Shown piece by piece: positions 11,958-24,300 of a DNA stretch of 64,000 nucleotides (positions are counted from its first letter, which is position 1; each line of letters starts with the position of its first letter). The stretch comes from Colocasia esculenta. Taxonomy: Eukaryota > Streptophyta > Magnoliopsida > Alismatales > Araceae. The translations under genes were made by a program, and so were the position numbers. The notes below the pieces were generated by a model. The model saw only the letters and a program-made list of their open reading frames with translations, was not told where the DNA came from and did no database searches. Location of the stretch: positions 189,510,348-189,574,347 of the forward strand of contig CM024753.1 of NCBI GenBank assembly GCA_014218235.1. The letters run 5' to 3'.

Positions 11958-14523
11958 TGTAACGGCCCTAATTCCCGGACCCACAGCTCTCACAAAGGAT
12001 CCGACCATCAGCACCGCCGCCCAGGGGCCCAAAGACCCGGAAGGGCTAATGGGCCGGTCTAACAAGATATGTAATGGAGGTAAGTGACAACTAAACACAC
12101 TAAAAAGTACTAACAAGTGAAGGAAAGAGTCCAACACAGTGTACAAGTTTACTACAGTCCCAAAGTAAACAAAGTATAAGTGCTGAAGTAAAGGGGATAA
12201 TAGGTCCCTTAGGGTCATGCTCCGAGGGTGAAGTACACAAGTCTGGGGAACACTGCTCACGGAAGACGCCGTCTACTATGACCCCGTCTCCTCAGCCCGC
12301 CGCGGAGGGTGCTGCTGTGAAGTCTCACCAATAAACGATGGAATGAGCTTCATGAAGAAGCCTAGTAGGGACTACCAATCTCCACTGGTTCTAACAGAAG
12401 AATAGATCTATATGTGTAATAATTAAGTAAAGTAAGTAAATCTATCATACTAACAGAGTAAAGTGCGGAAGTGTAAAGAAACTACACGATCGACGATCTA
12501 AGCTAAAAGTCGGGACCGGAAACCCGTGTAAACCATGACACTGGAAAGAACCCAAGGCTGTAACATAGACAATAAATAACTGCCTGGACAAAGCCACTAG
12601 CTACAGAACGACTACATTAGTCAACCAGTCAGGTGCACCACATGCCTTACCCTCAACCGACAGTCCATGTCTAGCACCTCCCGTCGGAGTGAGACGCGGA
12701 ACTAAAGTAACCACAACTGCCGTAGTCTGGCCGGACTACAGTCACACTCCTGGCCCCTCTAAATGGTTCCAAAATCACGTTGAGTGAGGCAGTGAGAAAG
12801 GACTAGTTGATCTGCGCCGGAAGAGCACCAAACCACCTCGGCGTCCCAAACTCAGCTAAGAGAGCTCTACAAATGACTCTACGTCATTGTCCCCACCGTT
12901 TTCCCCTCTTCTACCAGAGTCCGTAACTCGAGCTCACCCGCCACCTGGAGAACTCCCTCAAACAGGTGCGCCGAGACTGGGGGTCCAGGTAATGATAACA
13001 ACCTGTCTCGCGAACAAGCCCTCAAGTGCCTAGCACCTGGCAAAAGACTAGAGTAGCACTATACTAGGAATAGCACAGGTGCCAATAAAATAGAATCACA
13101 GTGGAAGGGAACTCCGAACAGGTTGCCAAGTCCCTTCTCTGTCTGAGAAGGCGACGCACAGGCTATCGCCACCTGAAGGCGACACCATGTCTGTTGCAAC
13201 CTGGGTTAGAAGGCAATAAGGGAACTGTTGTGATAAGGTCGCAATAAGGGCCTTGTCGCGACCACAGATAGAGGCCTAGGTGACCACCTGAGACCTCCCA
13301 CAACACATGGTGGAAAACAGTGAGAAGGCGACAACCACCCTGTCATGACAATAATGCGATAGGGTGGGCGTCGCTTTCCCACACTAGAAGGCGACGTATC
13401 GAGCTGTCGCTATCTGGGTCGCGACACTTAAACCCTAAACCCTAAACCCTAAACCCTAAAGGTGTCGCGACCACAGACTTACACACCCAAGAGAATCACC
13501 TTCAAGCCATTTACCACAATTCCGAACAAACCAAGGGGAGGGGGGTATGGATAGAGATGTAAACATGTAAATAGAGTGCAAACCACCCTTATAAACCCCC
13601 ATGCATGCAAGGAGGACGAAGCTACACTCAAAACACCTCACATGCAAGCATGAAACCCTCAATAACCATACCCCATTCCAAGCAAGAATCCAAGCATGAA
13701 AGCATTCCATGGAGTCACCATACACACATGCACACCCTAGCATGATGTCTAGGCTTGGAGAGGGGGATTGGAGTCCTACCATAATAGAACTAGGGGAAGG
13801 TTATGGCATCCCTACCTCAAAATGAAGAACCACCACAATGGGGTCTTCTCGTAGGCATGCACCCCTCCTTCTCGCTCCAAGCTCCACGGGGACGCCGTCC
13901 ACGATCAGGCCACGACCTCTGACAAGCCGGAGAAGAGGATCACATGAGGAAGAATGCCACACCACATCAGAGAAGCACCAAGCCGGAAAGGGGGAGGATC
14001 TCAACACCACCACAAGGACAAAGCACCCCACATAAGTCCCCACACCTCACCCCAAACCCTCACTCTCTCCCCACAGAGGAAGAAACACAGAGAGGGGTCG
14101 GAGAGGAGAAATGCAGGTGAAATGGGGAAGAAGAAGGGGTGTTCTGCGGCCTGTGCCCATTTAATCCTAGGAGTCGCGTTCACTTACTGAACGCGACGAC
14201 CAACCTGTCGCTATCTTAAGTCCTGGTCAAACCTGACCAACAGAAACACCACGTGTCAACCTCGCAGACCTGATACCCAGAACACGACATCTGACCTGTT
14301 GCCTTCCTATTGTTGGGGGTTGACACTTGTCCCAACTGTCCTGATAGCAAAACGACAAACTGCATGCTGCGGTTAGAGGGATGAACGCGACAACATGCCT
14401 GTCGCATTCACAATCAGAACGCGATAGTCACCTTATCGCCTTCAGAAGGCGACGACCCAATGCGTCGCGACCTTCAACAGAAGGTGGCTGACCACAAGAG
14501 GCCCACAAGGGAGGGATGTTACA
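11958..14523 (-). repeat. 5' LTR of element A
   Basis: 2566 bp. Compared with the 3' LTR it has scattered substitutions, small indels and a private insertion of telomere-type repeats at 13429-13460. The number of differences suggests an old insertion. Confidence 0.9.
13429..13460. repeat. Interstitial telomere repeat (CCCTAAA type) in the LTR of A
   Basis: Four full 7-bp units of TAAACCC plus TAAA, a perfect Arabidopsis-type telomere array. The matching place in the partner LTR (about 5868-5880) has only a short CAAACC between the same flanks, GCGACAC and TGTCGCGACC. The array was therefore gained after the element inserted, or differed between the two LTRs at that time. Confidence 0.9.
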
Positions 14524-14528
14524 ATATA

Positions 14529-15879
14529 CGTTAAGCTCTCTTACAGAATAACATAGGCTAATGTATGTTATTATGTAGGTTAATGTACATTGTAACAGAA
14601 CTTAATATATATTAACCTAGATTAATAACATACATTAAAATACATTAACCTATATTATTGTTACAGAATATCATAGGTTAATGTATATTTTAACAAAACT
14701 TAATGTATGTTATTAATGTATGTTAAGGTATACTGTAACAGACCTTAATATATATTGTAACAGTGCTTAATGTATATTATTAATGTAGGTTAATGTATGT
14801 TATAAGCTCTCTTACAATATATATTAAGTTATGTTACAATATGTTATTCTATAACAGAGCTTATTGTATATTGTAACATGGAATGATATTTACTGTAACA
14901 AGACTTAACATAGGTTGTAATAGAAAATAAACGTATATTGTAATAGAGAATTACGTTTACTATAATAGATGATAATGTTTACTGTAACATAACTTAATAT
15001 ATACTATAATAAAGAATAATATTTAATGTAATGAGACTTAACATGGGCTATAATAGAGAATAAACATGTGTTGTAATAGAGAATGACATTTACTGTAATT
15101 GAGTTTAACATATACTATAAGTAATGTTAAGACTTACTATAAATGATGTGTATATATGCTGTAAGTGATATTAATACTTGATGAAATATATTATATGTTA
15201 TATTGTAACACAACTGTACGTTGTAGCTTAGTGGTAAGGGTATCTCATGCTGAGTTTGTGGAGACCTGGGTTTGAATCTTAGCACTCACAAATAAATAAT
15301 TCTTTTTTGTTTTCTAAAAGCTTAGCTATAGACTGTAACTGATACCAAGACTTACTGTAAATGATATGAAAACTTCCAGTAAGCAATATGTAGGCTTACT
15401 GTAAGTGACATCAAAGACTTATTATAAGTGATATTAAAGACTTACTGTAAGTGATATTAAATGCTTACTGTAAGTGATATGAAGGATTCCTATAAGTGAT
15501 ATATGGACTTACTGTAAGTGATATCAAATGCTTACTATAAGTGATATTAAAGACTTACTGTAAGTGATATTAAAGACTTATTGTAAGTGATATGAAGACT
15601 TACTGTAAGTGATATCAAAGCTTACTGTAAACGATATATACACTAACTGTAGTTAATGTAGTCTATATAGGGAAAGACTAGAAGAAGGAAGAGCAAAATA
15701 GGAAAAGTTGATGCTAAAAAGACGACTCGTCTTCCAAGACTCATAAATGCTAAGAAACTAAAAGTAGGGACTAGAAATTAAACAACACAAAAAAGAAAGG
15801 ACTATATGATTTCTCGTTTTCTAACAAGGACTATAAATTAAGCCTAACTCTCTAACAAGGACTTCTAATTAATTTTCCC
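14529..15879. repeat. Right arm and apex of the MULE palindrome
   Basis: This arm mirrors the left one. At 15360-15640 it holds a tandem run of roughly 22-23-bp units around CTTACTGTAAGTGATAT. The inner part (14529 to about 14900) folds on itself (GGTTAATGTA against TACATTAACC), marking the apex of the original palindrome. It is longer than the left arm because element A inserted left of the apex. Confidence 0.75.
15224..15279 (+). other. tRNA-like A/B-box pair in the right MULE arm
   Basis: Mirror copy of 3997-4052: A-box-like TAGCTTAGTGG (15224-15234) and B-box-like GGTTTGAATCT (15269-15279). Both arms keep the A-box identical, so it predates formation or copying of the palindrome. Confidence 0.4.
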
Positions 15880-15888
15880 ATCTTCTAT
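15880..15888. repeat. Right 9-bp target-site duplication of the MULE
   Basis: ATCTTCTAT lies directly after the right terminus and is identical to 3482-3490. Confidence 0.8.
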
Positions 15889-18685
15889 TAACTAATAATC
15901 TTAATTATACATGGAGATATCATTGTTGCATTATTCCCTTTTTTATTTCCTACAATATTTAACTAGCTAATGTAGTAAAAAGAATAATCAAATCAAAAAG
16001 CCCCTCAACCACAGTCTAATTAAACTAGTGTATTAAAATTGTAGAAAATTCTTTGACAAAAGGAAATAAAATTAGTACTTTTTGTGTTATTAAGTTAAAT
16101 TGAAAGACTGAAACACAAAACGTTCAACATCAACGAATTAATATAAAGTGTCCAAAACTTTAAATGTCACAAAATTCAAATGGAACTTGCACCTGGTTCT
16201 TTGAGCAACACTTTTACCTATGAAATGGGTAAAGAAATTGTTCGGCCAAGGCGCTGATTGATTTGGTGTCTGGACTCCACACACTAGTAAAGCGCGAAGT
16301 CTGCACAAAAATTATTTTATATTTCAAGAAATATTTGGTCTGATATGTACAATGTTTCTTTTAATAGACACATAAGATATTTATTTAACAATCTTGAGAA
16401 TTACTAAGATCATAAACAAATTCATTAATAATCACATAAAACATATGTTATTAATCATGCATTCTAATATATAGTTCTTGTTTTATTCCTTGAAAACAAG
16501 GTTATGAAATTTATAGGAATATAAATAAAATTTAGACAATCATTTTAAATTTCAAATAAGAATTTTATGTTGGTAATCAGGTTTTGAAAGAAAACTATGA
16601 GATTATGTGTGTGAGACTTGATTAGTAAAACTTTTCGGTCTAAGACTCCTTTGAGACTTTTGATTATAAAAATTTGACATTTTCTGTTGAGTCATTTTCA
16701 TTGATCTTGTCTTTATTCTGATACTTGTTTCTTAGAATATGAATGAAACTCATTTTTATCTTCAAAGTAAGACTAGTTTTCTACTTGTATGAGAGATGCT
16801 TGTTTTGGTCTTGAGACTCATTTTTTGGATATCAAATAAAGACTCATTTTAAGTCTCAATGTGAGACTTATGCCTAGAGACTCTTGAGAATGAGACTCGT
16901 TTTAATTCTTGAGAGTCATTTTAATCTTGTGAGTGGGACTTGTATCTGTTCTTTTGTTCCCATGACCTGATCTCTTGTAATATGTATGAGACTTGCTTTT
17001 CACTTAAGTCTAAGACTCAATTTCTTATAATGTGTTTGAGATTCATTTTTTACTTAAGTCCGAGGCTAGTTTTTGCTTATCAATATGAGACTCAATTTCT
17101 CTTATAAGACTCATTTTTATTAGGACTGTTTCTGTTGCATCTTAGACTTGTTTATTTTTGTGCCTAAGACTCGATTTTTTTATGTTTGTCTAAGATTCGT
17201 TTTGTCTTTATTTTGAAACTTGTTTTTGATATTTACTCTAAGACTTGATTTTTTATGATGTGTCTAGGACTTGTTTTCTATGTTGGGTTCGTACTCATTT
17301 TATTTCTAAAACAGAGACTTGATTTCTTCTATATTTGATTTCATGTCTGTCTTGATATTCGTTTCTAGTTTATGCCTGGAACTTGATTGTTAAAGACACA
17401 TTTTAACAATGTCTTTTAGACTTGATTTTTATGACTGGGATATAAATCATATTTTTCTAGTAATACCTCTTTTTTGTCAATGCTTATGATTTTTTTATTT
17501 AATTTTATCATTGACTTTTATCATGATAGTTGTGATTTAGATATTGTCACTAAACATGATTTTGTTGTTACACAATAATCTTTATTTTGTTTAGCATCAA
17601 ATATATCATTATGAATTTTATTATCACAAAAATTATATTAATTACAAATTTTGTTGTCACCAAAACTTTAATTAATTAGGGAGATAATGTAAATTAAATA
17701 AACCCTGTTCATCATGCTTTAGATTGAAAGCTTTCTGTGTAACATTGCTTGTTGTGGTTCACACCTATGTGCTTTAATGTTTCATCATATTGAACTTGAC
17801 GGCTTCATATTATATAAGTATATGCTTGAGGTAGATCACAGTAGGCATATGAAGATAGCCGTTGTGCATATTGTCCTAGTTGATGCAACCTCTTTTACCT
17901 ACATGGGTAGATCTAGCCATTTTCCATTTTGTCTGATAAGTGCATTGCCTAAGATATGATAATATGACCAAATAATATTTGACAAAAGATTTTAAATCTT
18001 CTGCGGTTGGTAAGAAAAATCTCCAAGCCAAGAGATATCTTACCAGAGTTTATATTCTTGTTATGTTCTTGAGTGTTATATAAAAAATGATGTTAGTAGC
18101 CATATAAATCAAGAAATTAGGGACGTGCATGGTTTGGAGTCTTCTGTTATACGTATCATAGTCGTTATCTTTTATGAAATGACGCCACTTGACTGACAGA
18201 TGAGAGTTTGTCCAAAGAAATTATAATGATATGTATAGCTTAGTCAATAGGTCAGTGTCCATAATAAATTGATCTTATAATATTTACATTTTGGACGCTA
18301 GATTACACCTAATGAGTTGGATGGTCTGTAGCTTGAATAATGAACAATTATTTTATCTAGACTAAAAAGATATTTCATGTCATTCAACCAAAAGAATGAA
18401 TATATAATATGTAACGTAATGGTCGAAGTAGTGATCATTTCAAATATTCAAACAAAATTAATTTAAATTTCTAGTCATTTATACTTTGTTGCTTGTTTCA
18501 GAGAAAGCACATGATCAATTATTGCATATATTATGGACTTCGAAATATGATTCGATGTTGAAGCATAAGCGATTACTGAATATACCCAGTGAAATATAAT
18601 TGATTATAGAGCCAATAGTGTGGACTTAGTCCCTTTTGAATTACTGAGTGTACCTAGTGACACTTTGATTATTGAGTCTTGTTGT
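15889..18685. other. AT-rich intergenic DNA, no gene recognised
   Basis: No homologous protein segment, splice pattern or element boundary is recognisable. The only notable structure is the degenerate short repeat field listed separately. A 60-codon ORF at 17777-17959 has no recognisable features. Confidence 0.6.
16600..17440. repeat. Degenerate short-repeat field (GAGACTTGTTTTT-like)
   Basis: Variants of (G/A)AGACT(T/C)(G/A)(T/A)TTTT recur on the plus strand every 20-50 bases, too diverged for a fixed period. It looks like an old decayed minisatellite. Confidence 0.5.
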
Positions 18686-21230
18686 TGTAACATCCTTCTC
18701 TCTTTGGTCAGCTAGTCTCTGTTGAAGGTCGCGACGTATCAGGCCGTCGCCTTGTAAAGGCGACGACTTGGCTGTCATGTTCTTGTTGAGAACGTGACGG
18801 CTACCTCGTAATATTCACCTTCTGACAATTTCTGGCCGTTGACTCTCTTTTTGTCATTTTGTTGTCGGGATAGTCGGAACATGTGTCTTGCCAGGTGCAA
18901 CCTGAAGGCGACATGCCAGTCGTCGCATTCAGGGTGTCAGGTCTGCGAGGATGACACGTGGATGGTTCGATTGTCAGGTCTGACTAGGACTTTGGGGTCG
19001 TGGCAGGTTGAGTGTCACAATTATTAGTGAATGCGACAAAGTGACTATCGCATTCTCTGATTCGTGGCCTATATAGGCAAGGCCATCAGATCTCTTGCCT
19101 TCTTCCCCTTTCTCCTTCTTCCCTTTCTTCCTCCGACCATCTCTATGTGCATCTTCTCCGTGGGAAGGCTTTGAGAGTGTTCTTGGTGAGGGGTGTGGCT
19201 TCTTCAGCGTGGAGTTCCTCTCCAGCATGGTGACTTCCTCTTTGTGGTGGTGACCTCTTCTTCGACGTGTAGGAGGCCAGACTTTACTCGTGGATGACGT
19301 GAGTGTGGAGCTTGGAGTGAGGAGGAGGTGGCCATGCATATGAGAAGATCCCAATAGGTTGGCTCTATGTTTTAAGATAGGGATTGCTCAATCTTTCCCC
19401 CCTAGTCTAGCATGCTAGGACCACCTTCCCCTTCTGCAAGCCTTGTAGATTCCATGCTAGGCATGTGTGATTGCATGTTGATTTCCTTTTGAGCTTAAAT
19501 GGGGGTTGGGGTTTGAGTGAACTCATGATGTGCATGTGAGGTTTTGGAGTGTAGATTTCTCTCCTTGGCATGCATGAGTGTGGATGAAGGTGGTTTGAGT
19601 TGCTATCATGTGTTTAGATCGTTCTCCATGCTCCCCTCTCCTTATACACACCAGATTTTCCATTTAAGGGCATTTTTAGTGGTCTCGAGTAGGCACCCAT
19701 GCCTCTATCTGTGGTCGCGATGAGGTTCTTGTCGTGACCCAGAACGCGACGTGTCACCCCGTCGCCTTCTGTCTGGTAGCAACGCACACCCTGACACATT
19801 CTGATTGCGACAGGGTGGTCGTCGCTTTCTGACCTAACTTTGTCATTGTGGTTGCATGAAGTCTTGGGTGGGCACCTAGAATTTTGTCTATGGTCGCGAC
19901 AAGATCCTTGTCGTGACTCAGAACACGATGCTTCCCCCGTCGCCTTCTGACCCAAGGTGCGACAGGCTCGATGTCGTATTTAGGTTGCGATAGCCCTTGT
20001 GTCGCCTCCTCTGAGAAAGCAATAGTGACCCTGTTGCTTTCTCAGACAGAGAGTGACTGATGACCTATTCGGAATTCCTTTCCACTGTGTCTCTAGTTTC
20101 TTGGCACCTGTGCTATTCCTAACACGGTCCTACACTAGTCATTCGCCCGATGCTCGACACTTGAGGGCTTGTCCCTTTAGAGGCTGTTACCATTACCTGG
20201 GACCCCTCGTCCCCACGTGCCGGTTGAGGGAGTTCTCCATGTGGTGGGCATGCTCGAGTTACGGACTCTGGTAGTTGAGGGGAAAATGGTGGAGACAACG
20301 GCGTAGAGTCATTTGCAGAGCTCTCATGGTTGGTCTGGTACGCAGAGGTGGTTTAGGCATTCTTTTGGCGGAGATCAGGTAGTCCTTCTCACTGCCTCAC
20401 TGTACGTGGTTTCGGTACCATCAGAGGGGCCAGGCGTGGGACTATAGTCTGGTCAGACTACAATAGTTGTGTGGTTACTTGTAGTTCCACGTCTCACTCT
20501 AATGGGCGGTGGTAGACATGGACTGGTGGTCGAGGGTAAGGTGCGTGGCACAACTGACCGGTTAACTAATGGTAGTTGTTCTCCATGGCTTGTGTCTTTG
20601 TCCAGACAGTTGTTCTCTGTCTATGTTTACAGCCTTGGGTTTCGTTCCAGTGCCGTGGTTTACACGGGTTTCGTCCTGACGTGTTTAGACCGATGTTCGT
20701 GTAGTTTACTTTACGCTTCCGCTCTTACTCTGTTAGTAGAATAGATTGTCTTGCTTAATTATTGTAAACCATATATATATTCTGCTTGTTAAAACTAGTA
20801 CTGGGAGATTGGTAGTCCCTACTGGGCTTCTTCGTGAAACTCATTCCCTCCTTTTTAGGTGAGACTTCATAGCAGCACCTTCTGCGGCGGGCAGAGGAGA
20901 CTGGGCCGTTGTAGATAGTGCCCTCTTTGAGCAGTGTTCCCCTATTGTACTTCTTGACTTTTCACCCTCGGGGTATGCCCCTAAGGGATCTATTATCCCC
21001 TTCTTTTAGCACTTGTACTTGTTATTTAGGACTATACTAAACTCATACTTTATGTTGGACATTTTCCTTCACCTGTTAGTACATTTTAGTGCTTGTTGTC
21101 ATTACTTAATTCCCTTACATATCTTGTTAGACTAGTCCATTAACCCTTCCGGGTCATTGGGCCCGTGGGCGGCGGCACCGGTGGTCGGGTTCTCGGTGGG
21201 AGCCAGGGGTCTGACGCCGAGGTCATTACA
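18686..21230 (+). repeat. 5' LTR of element B
   Basis: 2545 bp, from TGTAACATCC to GTCATTACA. A TATATAGG box (19070-19077) stands before a C/T-rich leader and is a likely LTR promoter. GCGAC/GTCGC motifs cluster at about 18720-18920 and 19710-20050. Confidence 0.9.
19070..19077 (+). promoter_or_regulatory. TATA box of the element B LTR
   Basis: TATATAGG on the plus strand, in the 5' LTR. The 3' LTR keeps the same CCTATATAGG at about 26480. Confidence 0.6.
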
Positions 21231-21231
21231 G

Positions 21232-21243
21232 TGGTATCAGAGC
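21232..21243 (+). other. Primer binding site of element B (initiator Met-tRNA)
   Basis: TGGTATCAGAGC begins one base after the 5' LTR. Confidence 0.92.
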
Positions 21244-21366
21244 AAGGGGTCTATCAAGACTTGTAATGGAACTAAGTGACAACCCAAAGTCCCATAGGAA
21301 GTACAAGTAACATTGCTAGCTGCCAGGTTTAACCGCTAACGTGATTAATAATTTGTGTCACAGAAC

Positions 21367-24300
21367 ATGGCTCCGTGTAGGCGCAAGCAGGTCAAAGAGC
21401 TGATGGAGCATCAGGACGACGCATTGGATGAGTCGGTCGTAGCAGAGCACGCACCGGAAGATGCTCAGCCTCAACAAAATGACCAGTAGGGTGTTCCGTG
21501 GCAGTAGGGAGCACAACAGCAGCAGTGGTACCCACCCCCTTTCCTGCTAGAGATTATGGAGCAGTGGTGGGGAGCTATATTCCAGGCTCCTTGCCAGTAC
21601 TAGCAGATGCCGGCAGAAGGACAATAGTTCACAGAGATGGCAGCCGAGGAGCAGCCACCAGTGAATCCGCAAGCAGCACCAGTACAACAATAGGTACCAC
21701 TAGTGTTACGGCAGTAGACTCTAGTAGTAGCACTCGAGGACCGGACAACACTTCTGGAGAGGTTCCTTCATGTTTGGCCTCTGACTTTCTACGACAACTA
21801 CGATCTTGACCGAGCAGAAAGTTAGGTCCATAAGCTTGAGCGTACTTTAGAGACCGTGGACTATGTAGAGTAGAATCAGGTCCGACTTGCAGTCTATTAG
21901 CTGAAGGGGTCAGCCCACCAATGGTGGAGGACACAAAGGCATACTTGTTTCCAGGGAAAGAGGCTAGACCAAATCACTTGGGAGCAGTTCTTGGAGGTCT
22001 TTCATGGCGAGTACTTCCCCGACTATGCACACTGTGAGAGGAGGGACCAGTTCCACGAGTTGACGTAGAGAGACCAGACCATGGCGCAGTACCACCAGAG
22101 GCTTGTACAGATTTTGCGGCATGTCCCTCACATAACCACTATTGAGCAAGCTCGCACTGAGCGGCTCATTAGTGGCTTACGATCAAAGTTGAGGTCGGCC
22201 ATGGATGTCCACCTGTGTGAGACCTTGGTGTTAGCAGTATCCAGGGCTACCACTTTGGAGAGGGAGTCTCATTTTCAACCGCACTAGGGAGGAGGTTCGA
22301 CGAGGTCTACCCTATACCAGTGCCCTTCAGGCAGCCGAGGGAGTATATCGTTTCTTATTCTTAGGACATAGGCGGCACTAGCTTGCGCTAGAAGTTTAAG
22401 AAGATGTTCACTCACAGGGGTAGATGACATTTCTAGTAGTTGCAACACCGATGTCAACCAGAGCTTGTGGAGCAGTCAGTGCAGTAAGGGGTAGAGCAGG
22501 GTCAGTAGGACACAATTTGTTACCACTGCGGATAGCTGGGTCACTTCAGGTGGGAGTGTCTGATGAGGCAAGGTCAGCAGTAGTTAGCACCTCCTCATTA
22601 CGCGCAGAAGGTACCACAGATGCAGCCCTCCACCCCAGCCGGTGCAGCGTTAACAGTAGCACCAAGGATAGTTCCTGCCACTTCAACAGCGCCAGCAGTA
22701 CCAGTAGCCACAGCCCCAGCCACCGCCACAGCGATGACGTGGTTGCGATCGCGTGCTCAACATCACCAGAGAAGAGGCGGAGGCCTCGAATATGGTCGTC
22801 GTTACGGTTCCTATACTTGGTAGAGTTGCCCATGTTTTGATTGATCTCGGTGCTACACATTGCTTTGTTTTAGAGGAGTTCACTTACTGAGTTTGTTCCG
22901 GAGAGGACCTGTGATCTAGCAGTTGAGCTTCCGACGGGTGACTATGTGTGTACACTGGGTTACCTAGAGGGTGTCACCATTAAAGTACAGGGCCATCTTC
23001 TACCAGCCAGACTGTTTGCTTTACAGATCCATGACTTTGACATCATTCTTGGCATGGATTGGTTGGAGGCACAATCTACATTGATAGATGGTCAGGGGAA
23101 GACCATGCAGTTTGAGATACCTGAGGCACCTGTGCTTTGCTTTAGAGGTACACAGTCTACCCTCCGACCATTCGTTTCTTTCTGTAGAGCTCGGCACCTA
23201 ACTCGAGATGGTTGTGTGGCATATCTTGCTTCTGTGAGTTTCTCGGATTTTGGCGAGTTGTCTGTTTCAGATGTGCCTATTGTTTGTGATTATGATGATG
23301 TGTTTCCGGAGGATCTACCTGATTTACCCCTAGAGCGGGAGGTAGATTTCTCCATTGAGTTGTTTTCGGGGACGATGCCTATGTTCTAGGCATCGTACCA
23401 GATGGCACCGACAGAGCTGTGGGAGTTGAAGTGCAACTCAATGAGTTACTTGAGAAGATCTTCATTCGTCTGATCTATTCGCCTTAGGGTGCGGCAGTCT
23501 TGTTTGTGAGGAATAAGGATGGCAGTCTCAAGTTGTGCATTGATATCGACAGTTGAATTAGGTTACATTGAAGAATAAGTATCAGTTTCCCAGGATCGAT
23601 GATTTGTTCGACTAGTTGCAATCTGCATTAGTGTTCTCGAAGATCGACTTGAGGTCAGGTTATGACCAGCTAAGGATCAGGGAATCAGATATCGCAGATC
23701 AGCCTTCCGTTGTCGTGACACCTTTTGGGCTCACGAATGCACCAACAACTTTCATGGAGATGATGCACAGTGTGTTCCGAGAGTACCTGGACAGGTTTAT
23801 GGTAGTGTTCGTGGACGACATCCTGGTGTACTCAGCAATAGCAGAGGAGCACGAGGTGCACTTGAATTTTGGCTAAATGAGGTGCATTTTCTTGGACACA
23901 TGATCTTAGGTGCAGGAGTGGTAGTGGATCCTGCCAAAGTCAAGGCCATGGTTTCTTGGGGCCAGCTCACTATAGTTGCAGAGGTGCACAGTTTTTTGGG
24001 GATGACAGGTTACTACAGTAGGTTTGTTCAGGACTTCTCCAGAGTTGCAGAGTCACTGATGAGGTTGACTAGGCATGAGACCAAGTTCATGTGGACGACA
24101 AAGTGTAAGCAGAGTTTCCAAAAGCTAAAGATCAAGTTGACTTTAGCTTCGATCCTTGTTTTTCCATATGGTAGTAGTAGCTTTGTCGTCTACACTGACG
24201 CTCCGGGGATTGGTCTTGGTGCCATGTTGATGCAGCTGAAGAATCATGAATAGAACTATTCGACTCACAACTTGGAGCTTGTAGCAGTCGTGTTTGCCTT

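Larger units (their letters stand above)
4409..14523 (-). mobile_element. Element A: Ty3/gypsy chromovirus (Tekay/Del type), minus strand
   Basis: A complete but decayed LTR retrotransposon of 10.1 kb. LTRs of about 2.5 kb begin TGTAAC and end GTTACA on the plus strand. A perfect 5-bp TSD, ATATA, flanks it (4404-4408 and 14524-14528), placing it inside the MULE palindrome. The primer binding site and coding order (gag, protease, RT, RNase H, integrase, chromodomain-like tail) all read on the minus strand. Lineage is inferred from the long LTRs, the initiator-Met PBS and the tail of the integrase. Confidence 0.93.
3491..15879. mobile_element. Foldback Mutator-like element with long terminal inverted repeats
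   Basis: The ends are inverted copies. The first 21 bases of the left end and of the reversed right end agree at 18 positions, sharing GAAAATTAATTA. A perfect 9-bp direct repeat, ATCTTCTAT, flanks the element (3482-3490 and 15880-15888), the TSD length typical of Mutator-like elements. Without gypsy element A and one copy of its TSD it measures about 2.27 kb. It is almost entirely one large imperfect palindrome, with its apex near 14.6-14.75 kb, and has no coding capacity. No transposase is present, so it must have moved with an enzyme supplied elsewhere. Another long-inverted-repeat class is possible, but the 9-bp TSD favours MULE. Confidence 0.8.

Noticed and set aside
13429..13460. True chromosome end
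   Set aside because: Only four and a half units, flanked on both sides by LTR sequence.
15211..15290. Functional tRNA gene
   Set aside because: Only A- and B-box-like words; no cloverleaf or acceptor stem could be made out.
15360..15640. Regular short repeats with spacing, resembling a CRISPR array
   Set aside because: Units are tandem and palindromic without unique spacers, are mirrored in the other arm of the MULE, and the DNA is plant nuclear.
3491..15879. A single 12-kb autonomous DNA transposon
   Set aside because: The central 10 kb is a gypsy retrotransposon with its own TSD; the rest has no transposase.
17777..17959. Small gene in the AT-rich gap
   Set aside because: 60 codons, no domain, no splice or promoter context; within chance expectation.
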